From Acidimicrobiaceae bacterium (GTDB lineage: Bacteria > Actinomycetota > Acidimicrobiia > Acidimicrobiales > RAAP-2), in contig PLWZ01000057.1 of the NCBI GenBank assembly GCA_003151235.1, positions 99,915 to 163,914 on the forward strand: a DNA stretch of 64,000 nucleotides. Reading direction: 5' to 3'. Made by a program: the position numbers and the translations under genes. Below, piece after piece: positions 17,061-25,482 of the stretch. Below the pieces are notes generated by a model. The model did not search any database and had not been told where the DNA came from. It saw only the letters and a program-made list of their open reading frames with translations. Each line of letters opens with the position of its first letter. The first letter of the stretch is position 1.

Positions 17061-17761
17061 GATCCGGGCCCCACCCAACCGTCGGCCAGGAAGCTCCTGA
17101 GCTCGGCGATCCGGTTGCTCACGATCGCATCCACTCCCGCCCCAGCCACGACAGCCATGTCGTGGGGGTCGTCCACCGTCCACGTGGAGACCTTGAATCC
17201 CTGCGCGTGCATCTCGGCGACTCGTTCGCTCGAGACCAGGTTGAAGGCCGGGTTCCAGAACTCCGCCCGCAACTCGTCGAGGAGCGCTGGCGGGGGAGGC
17301 TCGGGGGCGATCCAGGTCAGCCCGATGCGAGCCTCGGGGGCGATGGCGCGAAGTCGGTGGAGTGCGCCGACGTGGCCGGTGACAAACAGCGACCGCGTCA
17401 TCGCGTCGGCGAGCCGGACCGCAAGCACCGCACCTTCGACTACCTCTTCGCCGGTGAAATCGATCATCAGTGGGACCTCGATGGTGTCGAGAACGTCACC
17501 GAGCGCGGGAATGCGTAGCGTCCCCGTACCCACCTCCCGGATTTCGGCGAGGTCGAGGTCGGCGACGGCCCGATCGATGTCCCACAGCCGCGCCAGGGAA
17601 GGGTCGTGCACGACAACGATCTCCCTATCCCGGGTCCGGCGAAGATCGAGCTCCACCATGTCTGCCCCACTTCCGACGGCGGCCTGGAACGCGGCGAGTG
17701 TGTTCTCGCGTTCTGAGATCGGGTCGCCTCGGTGGGCGATGGCGAGGGGCTTGGCAGTCAT
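17057..17761 (-). CDS. Glycerophosphodiester phosphodiesterase family protein
   Basis: A 234-residue GDPD protein, a TIM-barrel hydrolase cleaving glycerophosphodiesters to sn-glycerol-3-phosphate and alcohol. The opening IAHRGD carries the catalytic HR, followed by SERENTLAAFQAA, MVELDLRRTRDREIVVVHDPSLAR (metal-binding E-x-D and the second catalytic His), and a late FKVSTWTVDD strand. There is no signal peptide, so it is probably cytoplasmic. It is co-translated with the YHYH gene through a 4-base overlap. The length is typical. Confidence 0.92.
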   Translation of the reverse strand: MTAKPLAIAHRGDPISERENTLAAFQAAVGSGADMVELDLRRTRDREIVVVHDPSLARLWDIDRAVADLDLAEIREVGTGTLRIPALGDVLDTIEVPLMIDFTGEEVVEGAVLAVRLADAMTRSLFVTGHVGALHRLRAIAPEARIGLTWIAPEPPPPALLDELRAEFWNPAFNLVSSERVAEMHAQGFKVSTWTVDDPHDMAVVAGAGVDAIVSNRIAELRSFLADGWVGPGS

Positions 17762-17908
17762 GGGAGTTGCGCGTGCGAGGTATCGCTTGTGGGTCGGAGG
17801 GGCGACAAGGGAGGGTATCGCTCGCCGCGAGGCACGGGAACGGATCTAGCTACACGCCCGAGCAACTGCCGCCTGGGTTCCGCTGGGCCGCCCATCTACG
17901 ATCGATCC

Positions 17909-18478
17909 GTGCAGCGACGATCCCGGTCATCGTGCCAGCTGGGCCGTCGACGGGCGGGATGGGTGTCGGCGGTGGTGGGATTGACCCTCGTCCTTGCCGC
18001 CTGCGCGCCGTCGGTGCAAGCCAATGCGATACGCCGGGTGCCGTTGCCCGCCGGGCCACATCCCTCCGAGATCGCAAAAATGGTCTGCCAGGACGACGCG
18101 CAGCGGGAGTTGGCCGACGTCCTCGGGGTCAAGGGGGTCGTCGGAGCCAGGACTTGGGTGGGCCACCGATACACCTGTCCCTATCGGTACTCGAACGGGA
18201 AGTTCGTGCTGTCGGTCCAGGAGTTATCGAGTTGGAAGCAGACCTACGCCTACTACCACTCGCTCGGCCGCCAACTGGGGGTCACACGGTCGCTGGCCAA
18301 CCTCGGGCAGGGAGCCTTCCAGACCACCGACGGCTCGGTGGTCGTGCGAAAGGACTGGAAGGTGCTTCTCGTCAACGTCGCCGGGCTGCCGGCTCAGTTC
18401 GCGATTCCCCCGACCACGCCGACCAACATCGCCGTCACCGTCGCCGACGTGATCCTCGGCTGCTGGGCGGGCGACTAG
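17909..18478 (+). CDS. Predicted lipoprotein of unknown function
   Basis: A 189-residue protein with a GTG start chosen because it opens an Arg-rich n-region (QRRSRSSCQLGRRRAGW), a hydrophobic core and the lipobox LAAC (Cys32). The mature part has cysteines in AKMVCQDD and YTCPYRY and a C-terminal GCWAGD, suggesting disulfides. I recognise no enzyme family. It is divergent from the GDPD gene and converges with the copper monooxygenase gene, sharing the four bases CTAG in which both stop codons lie. Confidence 0.75.
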   Translation: MQRRSRSSCQLGRRRAGWVSAVVGLTLVLAACAPSVQANAIRRVPLPAGPHPSEIAKMVCQDDAQRELADVLGVKGVVGARTWVGHRYTCPYRYSNGKFVLSVQELSSWKQTYAYYHSLGRQLGVTRSLANLGQGAFQTTDGSVVVRKDWKVLLVNVAGLPAQFAIPPTTPTNIAVTVADVILGCWAGD

Positions 18479-19626
18479 ACGGGGTAGCTGGAGTTCGGGA
18501 GGGCCGTTGATGTCCACATGAGCCCGAGGCACATCTCGTCGGAGGACCCGTCGCCCCAGGTGATGAAGTGGGGTGGGACCTTGCGCAAGATCGGCAGCTC
18601 CTGCGCGAGGGCCGGGTTGTAGGTGCAACTGACCTGGACGGTGTCGCCCGGCGCCACCGGCACCGGCGTCTTCAGGTTGTAGGCCTTCTGATTGTGGAAG
18701 TTGTAGGCCGGGACGTTGAGGATTGTCTGGGCCTTCGGGGTGCCCGGATTGAGGACGATCTTGAAGCTCACGCCGGTGAGGTGCATGTGGGCGCCGACCC
18801 GGACGATGTACCCGTTGGAGAAGATCGGCGTGGTGCACGACGTGCTGTCCCCGGCCGGCGGGTCGGCGGAGTTGCGACCGCAGATCGACTCGAGAACGTT
18901 GACGAAGCCGACCGCGCTGGCGCCGAAGCGCTGGCCGAGGTTGGCGAGCGAGGCCGACCGGCTGCACAGCGGCCCGGTCACGCCGGCCGGGCACGGAATG
19001 TCGGGCGGGGCGGGCAGCAGCTGCAGCCGGAGGGGGAGCAGCGGGGTAGAGGACGGCACCGTGTGCAGTGCCAGCGCGTTCTTCACCGGCTTGTCGCCCA
19101 CGAGCAGGTTGTAGTGCACCTGCATGACCACGAGGCTGCCGGCAGGGAGGTAGACCCCGGTTCCCTTGGGCAGGTTGTCCGCACCGTGCCCGGGCGCCCA
19201 CGCACTCAGCCACGGGGTGTTGGAGATCTGGGCGAGGCCGGTGTTGGGGATCGGCGTCTCGCCGAAGCAGGACCATCCCTGGCCCCCGACGTTGGCCGCC
19301 TCGGCCGCGGCGGCCAGGTCCGGCGGGACCAGGAAGAGGATGGCGTGGTGGTCCTCGGGGCTGCCGGGGAAGAACTGGCTCGAGACGATGTACGTGTTCG
19401 TCGTCACGTGCGGGTTCATCAGCGTGCAGTGGTAGTCGTCGGTCGCTCCGGCCGGGGCGTGGGGCTTGTATGCCGTGGCCTGCTGCAGCATCAGGGTCGT
19501 CACGATGGGTGAGGCCGTTGCCGCCGTGGAGCCGATCACCGCGGTCAGTGTGGTCGCGGCCACAAAGGCCAACAGGACGACCAGCCGCGATAAACGAGGG
19601 ACTCGCACGGCCAATAGGGTAGCCAC
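18475..19626 (-). CDS. Secreted copper type II monooxygenase-like protein (PHM/DBH fold)
   Basis: A 383-residue exported protein (signal peptide RLVVLLAFVAATTLTAV, cleavage near ATASP). It carries every copper ligand of peptidylglycine alpha-hydroxylating and dopamine beta monooxygenases in order: H93-H94 (EDHHAIL) and H171 (QVHYN) for the CuH site, then H280-x-H282 (AHMHLTG) and M365 (DEMCLGL) for the CuM site. Such enzymes hydroxylate C-H bonds using two uncoupled copper ions, ascorbate-like reductants and oxygen. Several cysteine pairs fit disulfides. The reading of the motifs is direct; the substrate is unknown. A copper-transport region lies directly upstream. Confidence 0.85.
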   Translation of the reverse strand: MATLLAVRVPRLSRLVVLLAFVAATTLTAVIGSTAATASPIVTTLMLQQATAYKPHAPAGATDDYHCTLMNPHVTTNTYIVSSQFFPGSPEDHHAILFLVPPDLAAAAEAANVGGQGWSCFGETPIPNTGLAQISNTPWLSAWAPGHGADNLPKGTGVYLPAGSLVVMQVHYNLLVGDKPVKNALALHTVPSSTPLLPLRLQLLPAPPDIPCPAGVTGPLCSRSASLANLGQRFGASAVGFVNVLESICGRNSADPPAGDSTSCTTPIFSNGYIVRVGAHMHLTGVSFKIVLNPGTPKAQTILNVPAYNFHNQKAYNLKTPVPVAPGDTVQVSCTYNPALAQELPILRKVPPHFITWGDGSSDEMCLGLMWTSTALPNSSYPV

Positions 19627-19738
19627 CCGCCGACCGGTGGTCGCGGCCGGTCCGATGCCCTCGGCCCGGAGACCGAGCCCGCGGAGCAGCGGAGTCAGGC
19701 GACGTGCCTAGGTTGCCGGGACCGAAGGGAGCTCGAGG

Positions 19739-20701
19739 GTGGTGACTGAGGCGCCTGGGGCCGACCCGGTGCAGCACCCGAGCTCGTCGGTGGAACCCTG
19801 GGCTCCGCCGGACCGTTGCCGGGCGCTCCAGCTCGTCCTCGCCGGCCTGTGGTTCCTGGACGCCGTTCTCCAGCTGCAGCCGTTCATGTTCACGAAGTCG
19901 TTTGGCCTGCTGATGCTGGGCCCGACCGCCGCGGGGAACCCGGGCTTGCTCGCCCACCCGATCACCGACGTCAGCCGTTCGATCGGGCACCACTCAGTCG
20001 GGGCCGACACGGCGTTCGTGGTGGTGCAGTTCGTCATCGCCTTCGGGATCGCCTACCGCCCGACGGTCCGCGTTGCCCTCGCGGGGTCGATCGTCTGGTC
20101 CGTCCTGGTGTGGTGGCTGGGCGAGGGGTTGGGCCGCGTGCTGACCGGCGCGGCGAGCCCTCTGACCGGTTCGCCGGGTGCGGTCGTCCTCTACGGCGTC
20201 CTCGCCGTCTTGTTGTGGTCGGCCGATCGACCCGGACCGGCGCCGTTTCCGGCCGCCCGGGCGGTCGGGGGCAACGCGGCCAAGGCGATCTGGATCGCGA
20301 TCTGGGCCGCACTCGCGGCCACGGCGCTCTTCGGGAGCGCGACCCGGCACCCGCGAAGTCTGTTGTCGTCGATGATCGCGGGCGAGCCGGGATGGCTGGC
20401 CTCGCTCGACCGGCATGCCGCCAACCTGGTGGCGGGCCACGGGCCGGGGTTGGCGGTGGCGGCAGCGGCCGTGTTCGGCTGCATCGCGGCCGGGGTGCTC
20501 GCGCCACCGAACGTGTCACGGGCCGTCATCGCCGTGGCGGCCGTGGTCGCCGTCGCCGTCTGGGTCGTCGGCGAGAACCTGGGTCAGCTGTTTTCCGGGT
20601 CCGCCACCGACCCCAACACCGGCCCGATCCTGCTGCTGCTGGCGGCGGCCTACTGGCCGCTTCGCCAAGGCGCGCCGGCGACCGTGACGCGGGCGGTCTG
20701 A
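19739..20701 (+). CDS. Polytopic membrane protein
   Basis: A 320-residue integral membrane protein with about eight or nine hydrophobic segments, including ALQLVLAGLWFLDAVLQLQ, VVVQFVIAFGIAY, AIWIAIWAALAATALFG and ILLLLAAAYW. Two GTG codons (19739, 19742) are possible starts. Short motifs LQLQPFMFT, WWLGEGLGR and VVGENLGQLFSG are repeated in the two halves (WxxGEGLG and VGENLG), suggesting internal duplication. The protein is typical of actinobacterial membrane proteins found beside DUF5134 genes and metal-handling genes. It is divergent from the copper monooxygenase gene, and two bases separate it from the next gene. Function unknown. Confidence 0.8.
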   Translation: MVTEAPGADPVQHPSSSVEPWAPPDRCRALQLVLAGLWFLDAVLQLQPFMFTKSFGLLMLGPTAAGNPGLLAHPITDVSRSIGHHSVGADTAFVVVQFVIAFGIAYRPTVRVALAGSIVWSVLVWWLGEGLGRVLTGAASPLTGSPGAVVLYGVLAVLLWSADRPGPAPFPAARAVGGNAAKAIWIAIWAALAATALFGSATRHPRSLLSSMIAGEPGWLASLDRHAANLVAGHGPGLAVAAAAVFGCIAAGVLAPPNVSRAVIAVAAVVAVAVWVVGENLGQLFSGSATDPNTGPILLLLAAAYWPLRQGAPATVTRAV

Positions 20702-20703
20702 GC

Positions 20704-21366
20704 ATGTCGGACCCGGTCGCCATCCTCGATCTGTTCGCCGCGGTGATGCTCGCCGTGGCGGTGTACTGCGCCGCCCGAGTAATCCTCGTCCGGCGGATGC
20801 ACCGAACCCTTCACTACGACGTGAACGCCGCCCACGTCCTGATGGGGACGGCCATGGCGGGCATGCTGGCCCCATCGCTCAAGGTGCTGCCCAATCCGGC
20901 CTGGGAGACCGTTTTCTCCGTCCTGGCGCTGTGGTTCGCCTGGCGGTCGGTGACCTTCATCGCCCGCCGCGGCGTGACCGGGCGTTCCCCCGATCGTGTG
21001 CACGGGGTGTCGCACTACCTGACCCACCTCGTCATGTCGTGCTCGATGCTCTACATGTACCTGGCCGGGGTCCCCGCGAGCGCCGAACGCGTGGTCGGCA
21101 TGACGATGGGGCCGGCTCCGGGAACTTCCGATTTCGTGGCGCTGCCGCTGTTCTTCATCGTCGTGCTGTGCGCGTCGGCGGTCTGGCACATCGACGCGCT
21201 CGGCCGGTTCACCCCGGACCAGGTCGCCTTGGCCAGTGTCGGCGGTGAGGCGTCGGGCGCGGGCGGGGGTGGCGGGGAGGGGCGGTGGCTCGCCCCACGC
21301 CTCGAGATGGGTAGCCACATCGCCATGTGCGCCGCGATGGCGTTCATGCTCGCGTTGCTGCTTTAA
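20704..21366 (+). CDS. DUF5134-like membrane protein
   Basis: A 220-residue membrane protein starting at ATG two bases after the previous stop, so the two genes are a unit. It has about six helices and a conserved-looking histidine/methionine-rich core: HYDVNAAHVLMGTAMAGML, HYLTHLVMSCSMLYMYLAG, VWHIDALGRF and MGSHIAMCAAMAFML. The His/Met spacing in membrane helices suggests a metal, possibly copper, role. I assign it to the DUF5134-type proteins from this pattern and the context. It converges with the P1B ATPase gene. A direct test of copper binding is lacking. Confidence 0.72.
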   Translation: MSDPVAILDLFAAVMLAVAVYCAARVILVRRMHRTLHYDVNAAHVLMGTAMAGMLAPSLKVLPNPAWETVFSVLALWFAWRSVTFIARRGVTGRSPDRVHGVSHYLTHLVMSCSMLYMYLAGVPASAERVVGMTMGPAPGTSDFVALPLFFIVVLCASAVWHIDALGRFTPDQVALASVGGEASGAGGGGGEGRWLAPRLEMGSHIAMCAAMAFMLALLL

Positions 21367-21376
21367 CCGCCGTCGG

Positions 21377-24061
21377 TCAGGACAGCGAGCGCGTGACCAC
21401 GAAGGAACGCGTTCGTCCGTCCAGGTGCACGGACACATCGAAGTGCCACGTGCCCGGCGTCAGCACGGTGTAGGCGACGTAGTGGTCGGCGCCGCGGTAC
21501 GGGACGAGGCGGAGCGGGATCGACGCGCCGCGGACCGGTGATGCCACCGCCCGTGGGTTGCTGGCGCCGGTGGTGTCCCGTCCGGACGGTGGCGTGAAGA
21601 TCAGGTGGAACTGGTTCACCCCGGCGTTCGACGACTGGAGGTACACCTCGGCGCCGACACCGCCGGGGAGCGACACGGTCGAGATGCTGTAGAGGGGCGG
21701 CAGGAGCGGTTGGCCGCGGCTGGGCGAGAAGACCTGGGTGACGGCAGTGCCCCCTGCGAACAGCACCACGGGGACCATCACCGAAGCCAGGAACCCGCGC
21801 GCCCCCCGCATCACGGCCGGTGCCTGGATCCGCTCGATGCCCGTGCGCCCGAGGCGCATCAGGCGCAGGCTGTTGAGCACCACGATCAGGCTCGAGAAGC
21901 CCATGGCCAGCGCGGCCACCAACGGGTCGAGGAGCCCGGCCGCCGCGAGCGGCAGGGCGGACACGTTGTAGCCCATGGCCCATCCGAAGTTCTGCACGAT
22001 GATGGCAGACGTGGAGCCTGCTATCCCGATGGCGGCGGGCACCCCGTGTAGGTCGCTGCCGAGCAATGCCACGTCGCTGTTGGACAGGGCGACCTCCGAG
22101 CCGCTCCCGACGGCACAGCCGACGTCGGCCGCGACCAGGGCCGGGGCATCGTTGATCCCGTCGCCGACCATGATCACGCGGAGGCCCTCGGCCTGCATCG
22201 CCCGGAGCGCGTCGAGCTTCTCGGACGGGCTCAACCCGCTTCGGGCCGAGTCGATATCCACGGCCGCTGCGATGGTGTCGACGGCCGGCGCCGCGTCGCC
22301 GCTCAGGATGACGGTCCCGAGGCCCATCGCGTGAAGTCGGGCGACCGCGGGGGCGGCGTCGGGCCGGAGGGGCGTCGCCACCGCGATGATCCCGATCACC
22401 CGACCGTCGGCCGCGACCGAGACGACGGTGTCACCACGGCTCCCCGCAGCGTCGATGGCGTTGCGGAGCGACTCGGGCTGGGCGGACCCAGCGAGGCGCC
22501 CGACCTCGACCCGCCGTCCGTCGACGGTCCCCACCACGCCGATGCCCGGGAGCGCCTCGACGGATGTGGCGCGGCCCGAGGGCGCGCCGGATTCGCGGAT
22601 CGCCATCGCGATGGGGTGCTCGCTCTCCGCCTCGACGGCCGCCGCCAGGGCGAGCACCGCGTCGTCGCTCTGGTCGGGCACCGACGCCACGGCGGTGACG
22701 CTCGCGAAGCGCTCGGTCAGCGTGCCGGTCTTGTCGAAGGCCACGGTCGTGGCCCGCGAGAGCCGCTCGAGCGCCTCGCCGCTCCGGATCAGGATCCCGA
22801 GTGAGGACGCTCGGCCGGTGCCGACCATCATGGCGACGGGAGTGGCCAGGCCCATGGCGCACGGGCACGCGACCAGCAGCACCGCGACGGCGCTCAGCAC
22901 CGCGATCCCGAAGTTGCCGTCCCACAACCACCAGGCCAGGAACGTGACCGCGGCCAGGGCCAGGACCGCAGGAACGAAGACGCCGCTTATCCGGTCGGCC
23001 ATCTTTTGGAGGGGCGGCTTGTCTCGCTGGGCCTCGTCGACCAGTCGTTGCATCCGGGCGAGGACCGACTCGGCGGCGATCGTCTCGACCCTGATGACGA
23101 GGGCGCCGGATCCGTTCCTCGTGCCACCGGTGACCGGGCTGTCTTGTCCGCGGTCGACCGGGAGCGGCTCGCCGGTCAGCATGGACTCGTCGACGGCCGA
23201 CCAGCCCTCGACCACCCAACCGTCGAGCGGGATCGCCTCACCCGGGCGGACACGCACGAGGGCGCCGACCGGCACGCTTTCGGGGGACACAAGCTGGCCC
23301 TCTTCGTCCAGCGGGCCCGAGACGACCCGGGCCGTGGGCGGCCGCAGTGCCATCAGGGAGTGCATGGCTCCGGCGGCCTTGCGTCGGGCGCCCGCTTCGA
23401 TGGCTCGTCCCGTGAGCAGGATCGACACGATGAGCGGCGCCATCACCCCGTGCAGGCGCGCCGCGAATTCGCCGTTGCCGCCGAGATGGACGTGCCGCCC
23501 GCCGAGGGCGATCGCCTCCACGGCACTGACTGCGAGCGCGGCCAGGGTCCCGACGGCGATGAGCGTGTCCATGCTCGTCGCGCCGTGGCGGAGGAGGCGG
23601 GCCGCCGTTCGGAGGAATGGCCAGCCGCCCGCCAGCTCGACGAAGACGCCGATGGCCAACGCGGCCCAGCCCGATGTGGCGTCCTGGGGGGCCAGGAGCG
23701 CGATGAGGAGCCCGGCAATGGCGACCGGCCACGAGATCGCCGTCCGCAGCACCCAGTGATCCGGGTCGACGCGGTGGGCGGACGCGGGGCCGCTTCCGGC
23801 CTCGGACGCCGAGTAGCCGACCGCGGTGACGGCGTCGCACAGGTCGGCCGTTCCGGTGGCTGCAGCGTCGTAGGTGACGAACGCCCGGTTGGTCGCGAGG
23901 TTGACCGAGGCGCTGAGAACGGCCGGCCGCTCGGCGAGCGCCCGCTCGATCCGGGTCGCGCACGCGCTGCAGTGCATCCCTTCGAGCGTGAGCTCCGACG
24001 TGGTGACCCGGCGGACGTCCCCGTCGGGCTGAGCCGCCCGGTCCGAGGGGACGGTCAGCAC
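21377..24061 (-). CDS. Cu-type P1B ATPase with extra C-terminal extracytoplasmic domain
   Basis: An 894-residue heavy-metal ATPase. Domains in order are an HMA domain (GMHCSAC, residues 28-34), membrane helices, the actuator motif (DESMLTGEP), CPC (C399-P-C401), phosphorylation site DKTGT (D443), [14 protein letters not shown], and the MGFSS motif of the last core helix near residue 720. These mark a Cu(I) exporter (CopA/CtpA/CtpV type). Unusually it continues about 150 residues further with another helix ([18 protein letters not shown]) and a beta-rich domain ([17 protein letters not shown] ... [13 protein letters not shown]) resembling the C-terminal domain of CopD/YtkA-like proteins. The GTG start overlaps the chaperone stop by one base (TAGTG). 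Confidence 0.93.
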   Translation of the reverse strand: MLTVPSDRAAQPDGDVRRVTTSELTLEGMHCSACATRIERALAERPAVLSASVNLATNRAFVTYDAAATGTADLCDAVTAVGYSASEAGSGPASAHRVDPDHWVLRTAISWPVAIAGLLIALLAPQDATSGWAALAIGVFVELAGGWPFLRTAARLLRHGATSMDTLIAVGTLAALAVSAVEAIALGGRHVHLGGNGEFAARLHGVMAPLIVSILLTGRAIEAGARRKAAGAMHSLMALRPPTARVVSGPLDEEGQLVSPESVPVGALVRVRPGEAIPLDGWVVEGWSAVDESMLTGEPLPVDRGQDSPVTGGTRNGSGALVIRVETIAAESVLARMQRLVDEAQRDKPPLQKMADRISGVFVPAVLALAAVTFLAWWLWDGNFGIAVLSAVAVLLVACPCAMGLATPVAMMVGTGRASSLGILIRSGEALERLSRATTVAFDKTGTLTERFASVTAVASVPDQSDDAVLALAAAVEAESEHPIAMAIRESGAPSGRATSVEALPGIGVVGTVDGRRVEVGRLAGSAQPESLRNAIDAAGSRGDTVVSVAADGRVIGIIAVATPLRPDAAPAVARLHAMGLGTVILSGDAAPAVDTIAAAVDIDSARSGLSPSEKLDALRAMQAEGLRVIMVGDGINDAPALVAADVGCAVGSGSEVALSNSDVALLGSDLHGVPAAIGIAGSTSAIIVQNFGWAMGYNVSALPLAAAGLLDPLVAALAMGFSSLIVVLNSLRLMRLGRTGIERIQAPAVMRGARGFLASVMVPVVLFAGGTAVTQVFSPSRGQPLLPPLYSISTVSLPGGVGAEVYLQSSNAGVNQFHLIFTPPSGRDTTGASNPRAVASPVRGASIPLRLVPYRGADHYVAYTVLTPGTWHFDVSVHLDGRTRSFVVTRSLS

Positions 24062-24345
24062 TACGACGTCGGGTTTGGTGACGGGATCGGCGTGGCGGTG
24101 TATCCGGCGCCGGTCACGGTTGCGCACAGCTCGTCGACCGAGATGGCGCCCCGATCGAAGGCCACCGAGGCCCGTCCACGGTCCAGGTCCACGGTCACCC
24201 GGGCGACCCGCGGGTCGCGCACCAGCGTCTCTTCGATCAGCGCCACGCAGGACTGGCAGTGCATGCCGGCGACGTCCAGCTCAACGGTGGTGAGATCGGT
24301 CCCGCGAGCCGAGCAGGCGGACGTGGTTGCATCGGCAATTTCCAC
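24061..24345 (-). CDS. Heavy-metal-associated (CopZ-like) copper chaperone
   Basis: A 94-residue protein containing one HMA domain with the metal-binding loop GMHCQSC and the ferredoxin-like fold pattern (TTVELDVAG ... [32 protein letters not shown]). It should bind Cu(I) and pass it to the P1B ATPase, whose start codon overlaps its stop. The GTG start at 24343-24345 is chosen because the preceding in-frame codons are low-complexity. A Thr/Ser-rich stretch of about 20 residues precedes the HMA fold. No CsoR or CueR gene is near. Confidence 0.85.
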   Translation of the reverse strand: MEIADATTSACSARGTDLTTVELDVAGMHCQSCVALIEETLVRDPRVARVTVDLDRGRASVAFDRGAISVDELCATVTGAGYTATPIPSPNPTS

Positions 24346-24466
24346 GGTGTCAGCGTAATTCGGTCCGGCCTGCGCTCGGACGCCGCCCCGAACTCCCGAC
24401 CCGGGCGAGGGCCACTCAGGGCCGTTCCGGCGCCCCGTCCGCGGCACGGTCGGCGCGCTGGAAACT

Positions 24467-24496
24467 CGGTGTGGGAACGTTATCGGCGCCACACCG
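24467..24496. other. Inverted repeat between chaperone and PhyH genes
   Basis: Perfect 8-base arms CGGTGTGG (24467-24474) and CCACACCG (24489-24496) with a 14-base loop lie in the 186-base gap between the PhyH stop and the copper chaperone start, both on the reverse strand. It could terminate the PhyH transcript or serve as a regulator site for the copper operon. No T-run is present. Confidence 0.4.
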
Positions 24497-24531
24497 GCTG
24501 TGCTGGGGACGGGAGCAGACCCGAGTCGCCG

Positions 24532-25350
24532 TCAGGCTTCTGGCGCCTTGTAGTCCCAGATCAGGTTGGCGCTGTCGTCGGTGCTGAGGACGACCGACGC
24601 CGGGTGTTGCTTGTCGATGTGGCCGATCAGCCCGTTGTAGACGGAGTACCCGACCAGCTCCTGGAGCCGCCGTGGGAACCCTCGCACGAGCTCTCTCGGC
24701 AGCCCCAGCTGCTGGTTCTCCTGCTGGCGGATGTACCCGGCGCAGTAGTTCATGGCCACGCCGACCCGTCGCTTGTCGGTGCGGTTGGCGCCCCCGCCGT
24801 GCCACAGGCTGCCGACGAAGACGAGCACGCTGCCCTTCTGCATCTCGGCGGCGATCGTCTCATGCTGCTCGCGCGGGTCCGGGGCCTGTTCGTAGAGATG
24901 GCTGCCCGGAACGACCCTGGTCGCACCGTTCTCCTCGGTGAAGTCGGTAAGGGCCCACATCGTGTTGCAGATGATCTGGGTGTGGGGGCGGGGGAGCGGG
25001 ATGAGCTGATCGTCCGCGTGGATCGGCTGCCCGTCCTCACCGGGACCGATGGCGATGGATGAGAGCGAGGAGATCAGCAGCCCGGGGTCGAGCACCTTCT
25101 CGACCACCTCCAGCACGCCCGGATAGGTGGGGATCCGCTCATAGAGGCGGCCGTGGGCCAAGAGATTGTAGATCCGGGTCGTCCGGAGACCCTCGAAGAC
25201 GTTGTCCGCCGGCACGATCCGGAGATCGCGTTCGAGGCGCTGCAGGTCCTCGTCCAAGGCGTCGACGAGGTCCGGATCGATCACCCCTTCGAGCACCGCA
25301 AAACCGTTCTCGGCGATCTGCTGGAGATGGTTGTCGACGACGGTGACCAT
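24532..25350 (-). CDS. Phytanoyl-CoA dioxygenase (PhyH) family protein
   Basis: A 272-residue Fe(II)/2-oxoglutarate-dependent oxygenase. The iron-binding triad is H111-x-D113 (QPIHADDQ) and H184 (SLWHGGGANR), with the 2-oxoglutarate region in KRRVGVAMNY and the family block NGATRVVPGSH before it. These proteins hydroxylate acyl-CoAs, lipids or secondary metabolites in the cytoplasm. It stands alone on the reverse strand, divergent from the AttH-like gene. The nearby AttH-like, phosphotransferase and P450 genes suggest a shared catabolic or modifying pathway. Confidence 0.9.
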   Translation of the reverse strand: MVTVVDNHLQQIAENGFAVLEGVIDPDLVDALDEDLQRLERDLRIVPADNVFEGLRTTRIYNLLAHGRLYERIPTYPGVLEVVEKVLDPGLLISSLSSIAIGPGEDGQPIHADDQLIPLPRPHTQIICNTMWALTDFTEENGATRVVPGSHLYEQAPDPREQHETIAAEMQKGSVLVFVGSLWHGGGANRTDKRRVGVAMNYCAGYIRQQENQQLGLPRELVRGFPRRLQELVGYSVYNGLIGHIDKQHPASVVLSTDDSANLIWDYKAPEA

Positions 25351-25482
25351 CGGCCGATCCTACGACCGGCATCTGCCAGATGCTCGGGCCCGCCGGCACG
25401 CTTCGCCCCGACGAATCGCCAGCGTGCCGCCTATGCTCCCGCGGTGGTCGCCAGCTCGGACGACGGGATCGAGGTTCGCTGA

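Noticed and set aside
22386..24358. Two forward frames of 450-457 codons opposite the P1B ATPase
   Set aside because: Ser/Arg/Thr-rich shadow frames; all ATPase motifs are on the reverse strand.
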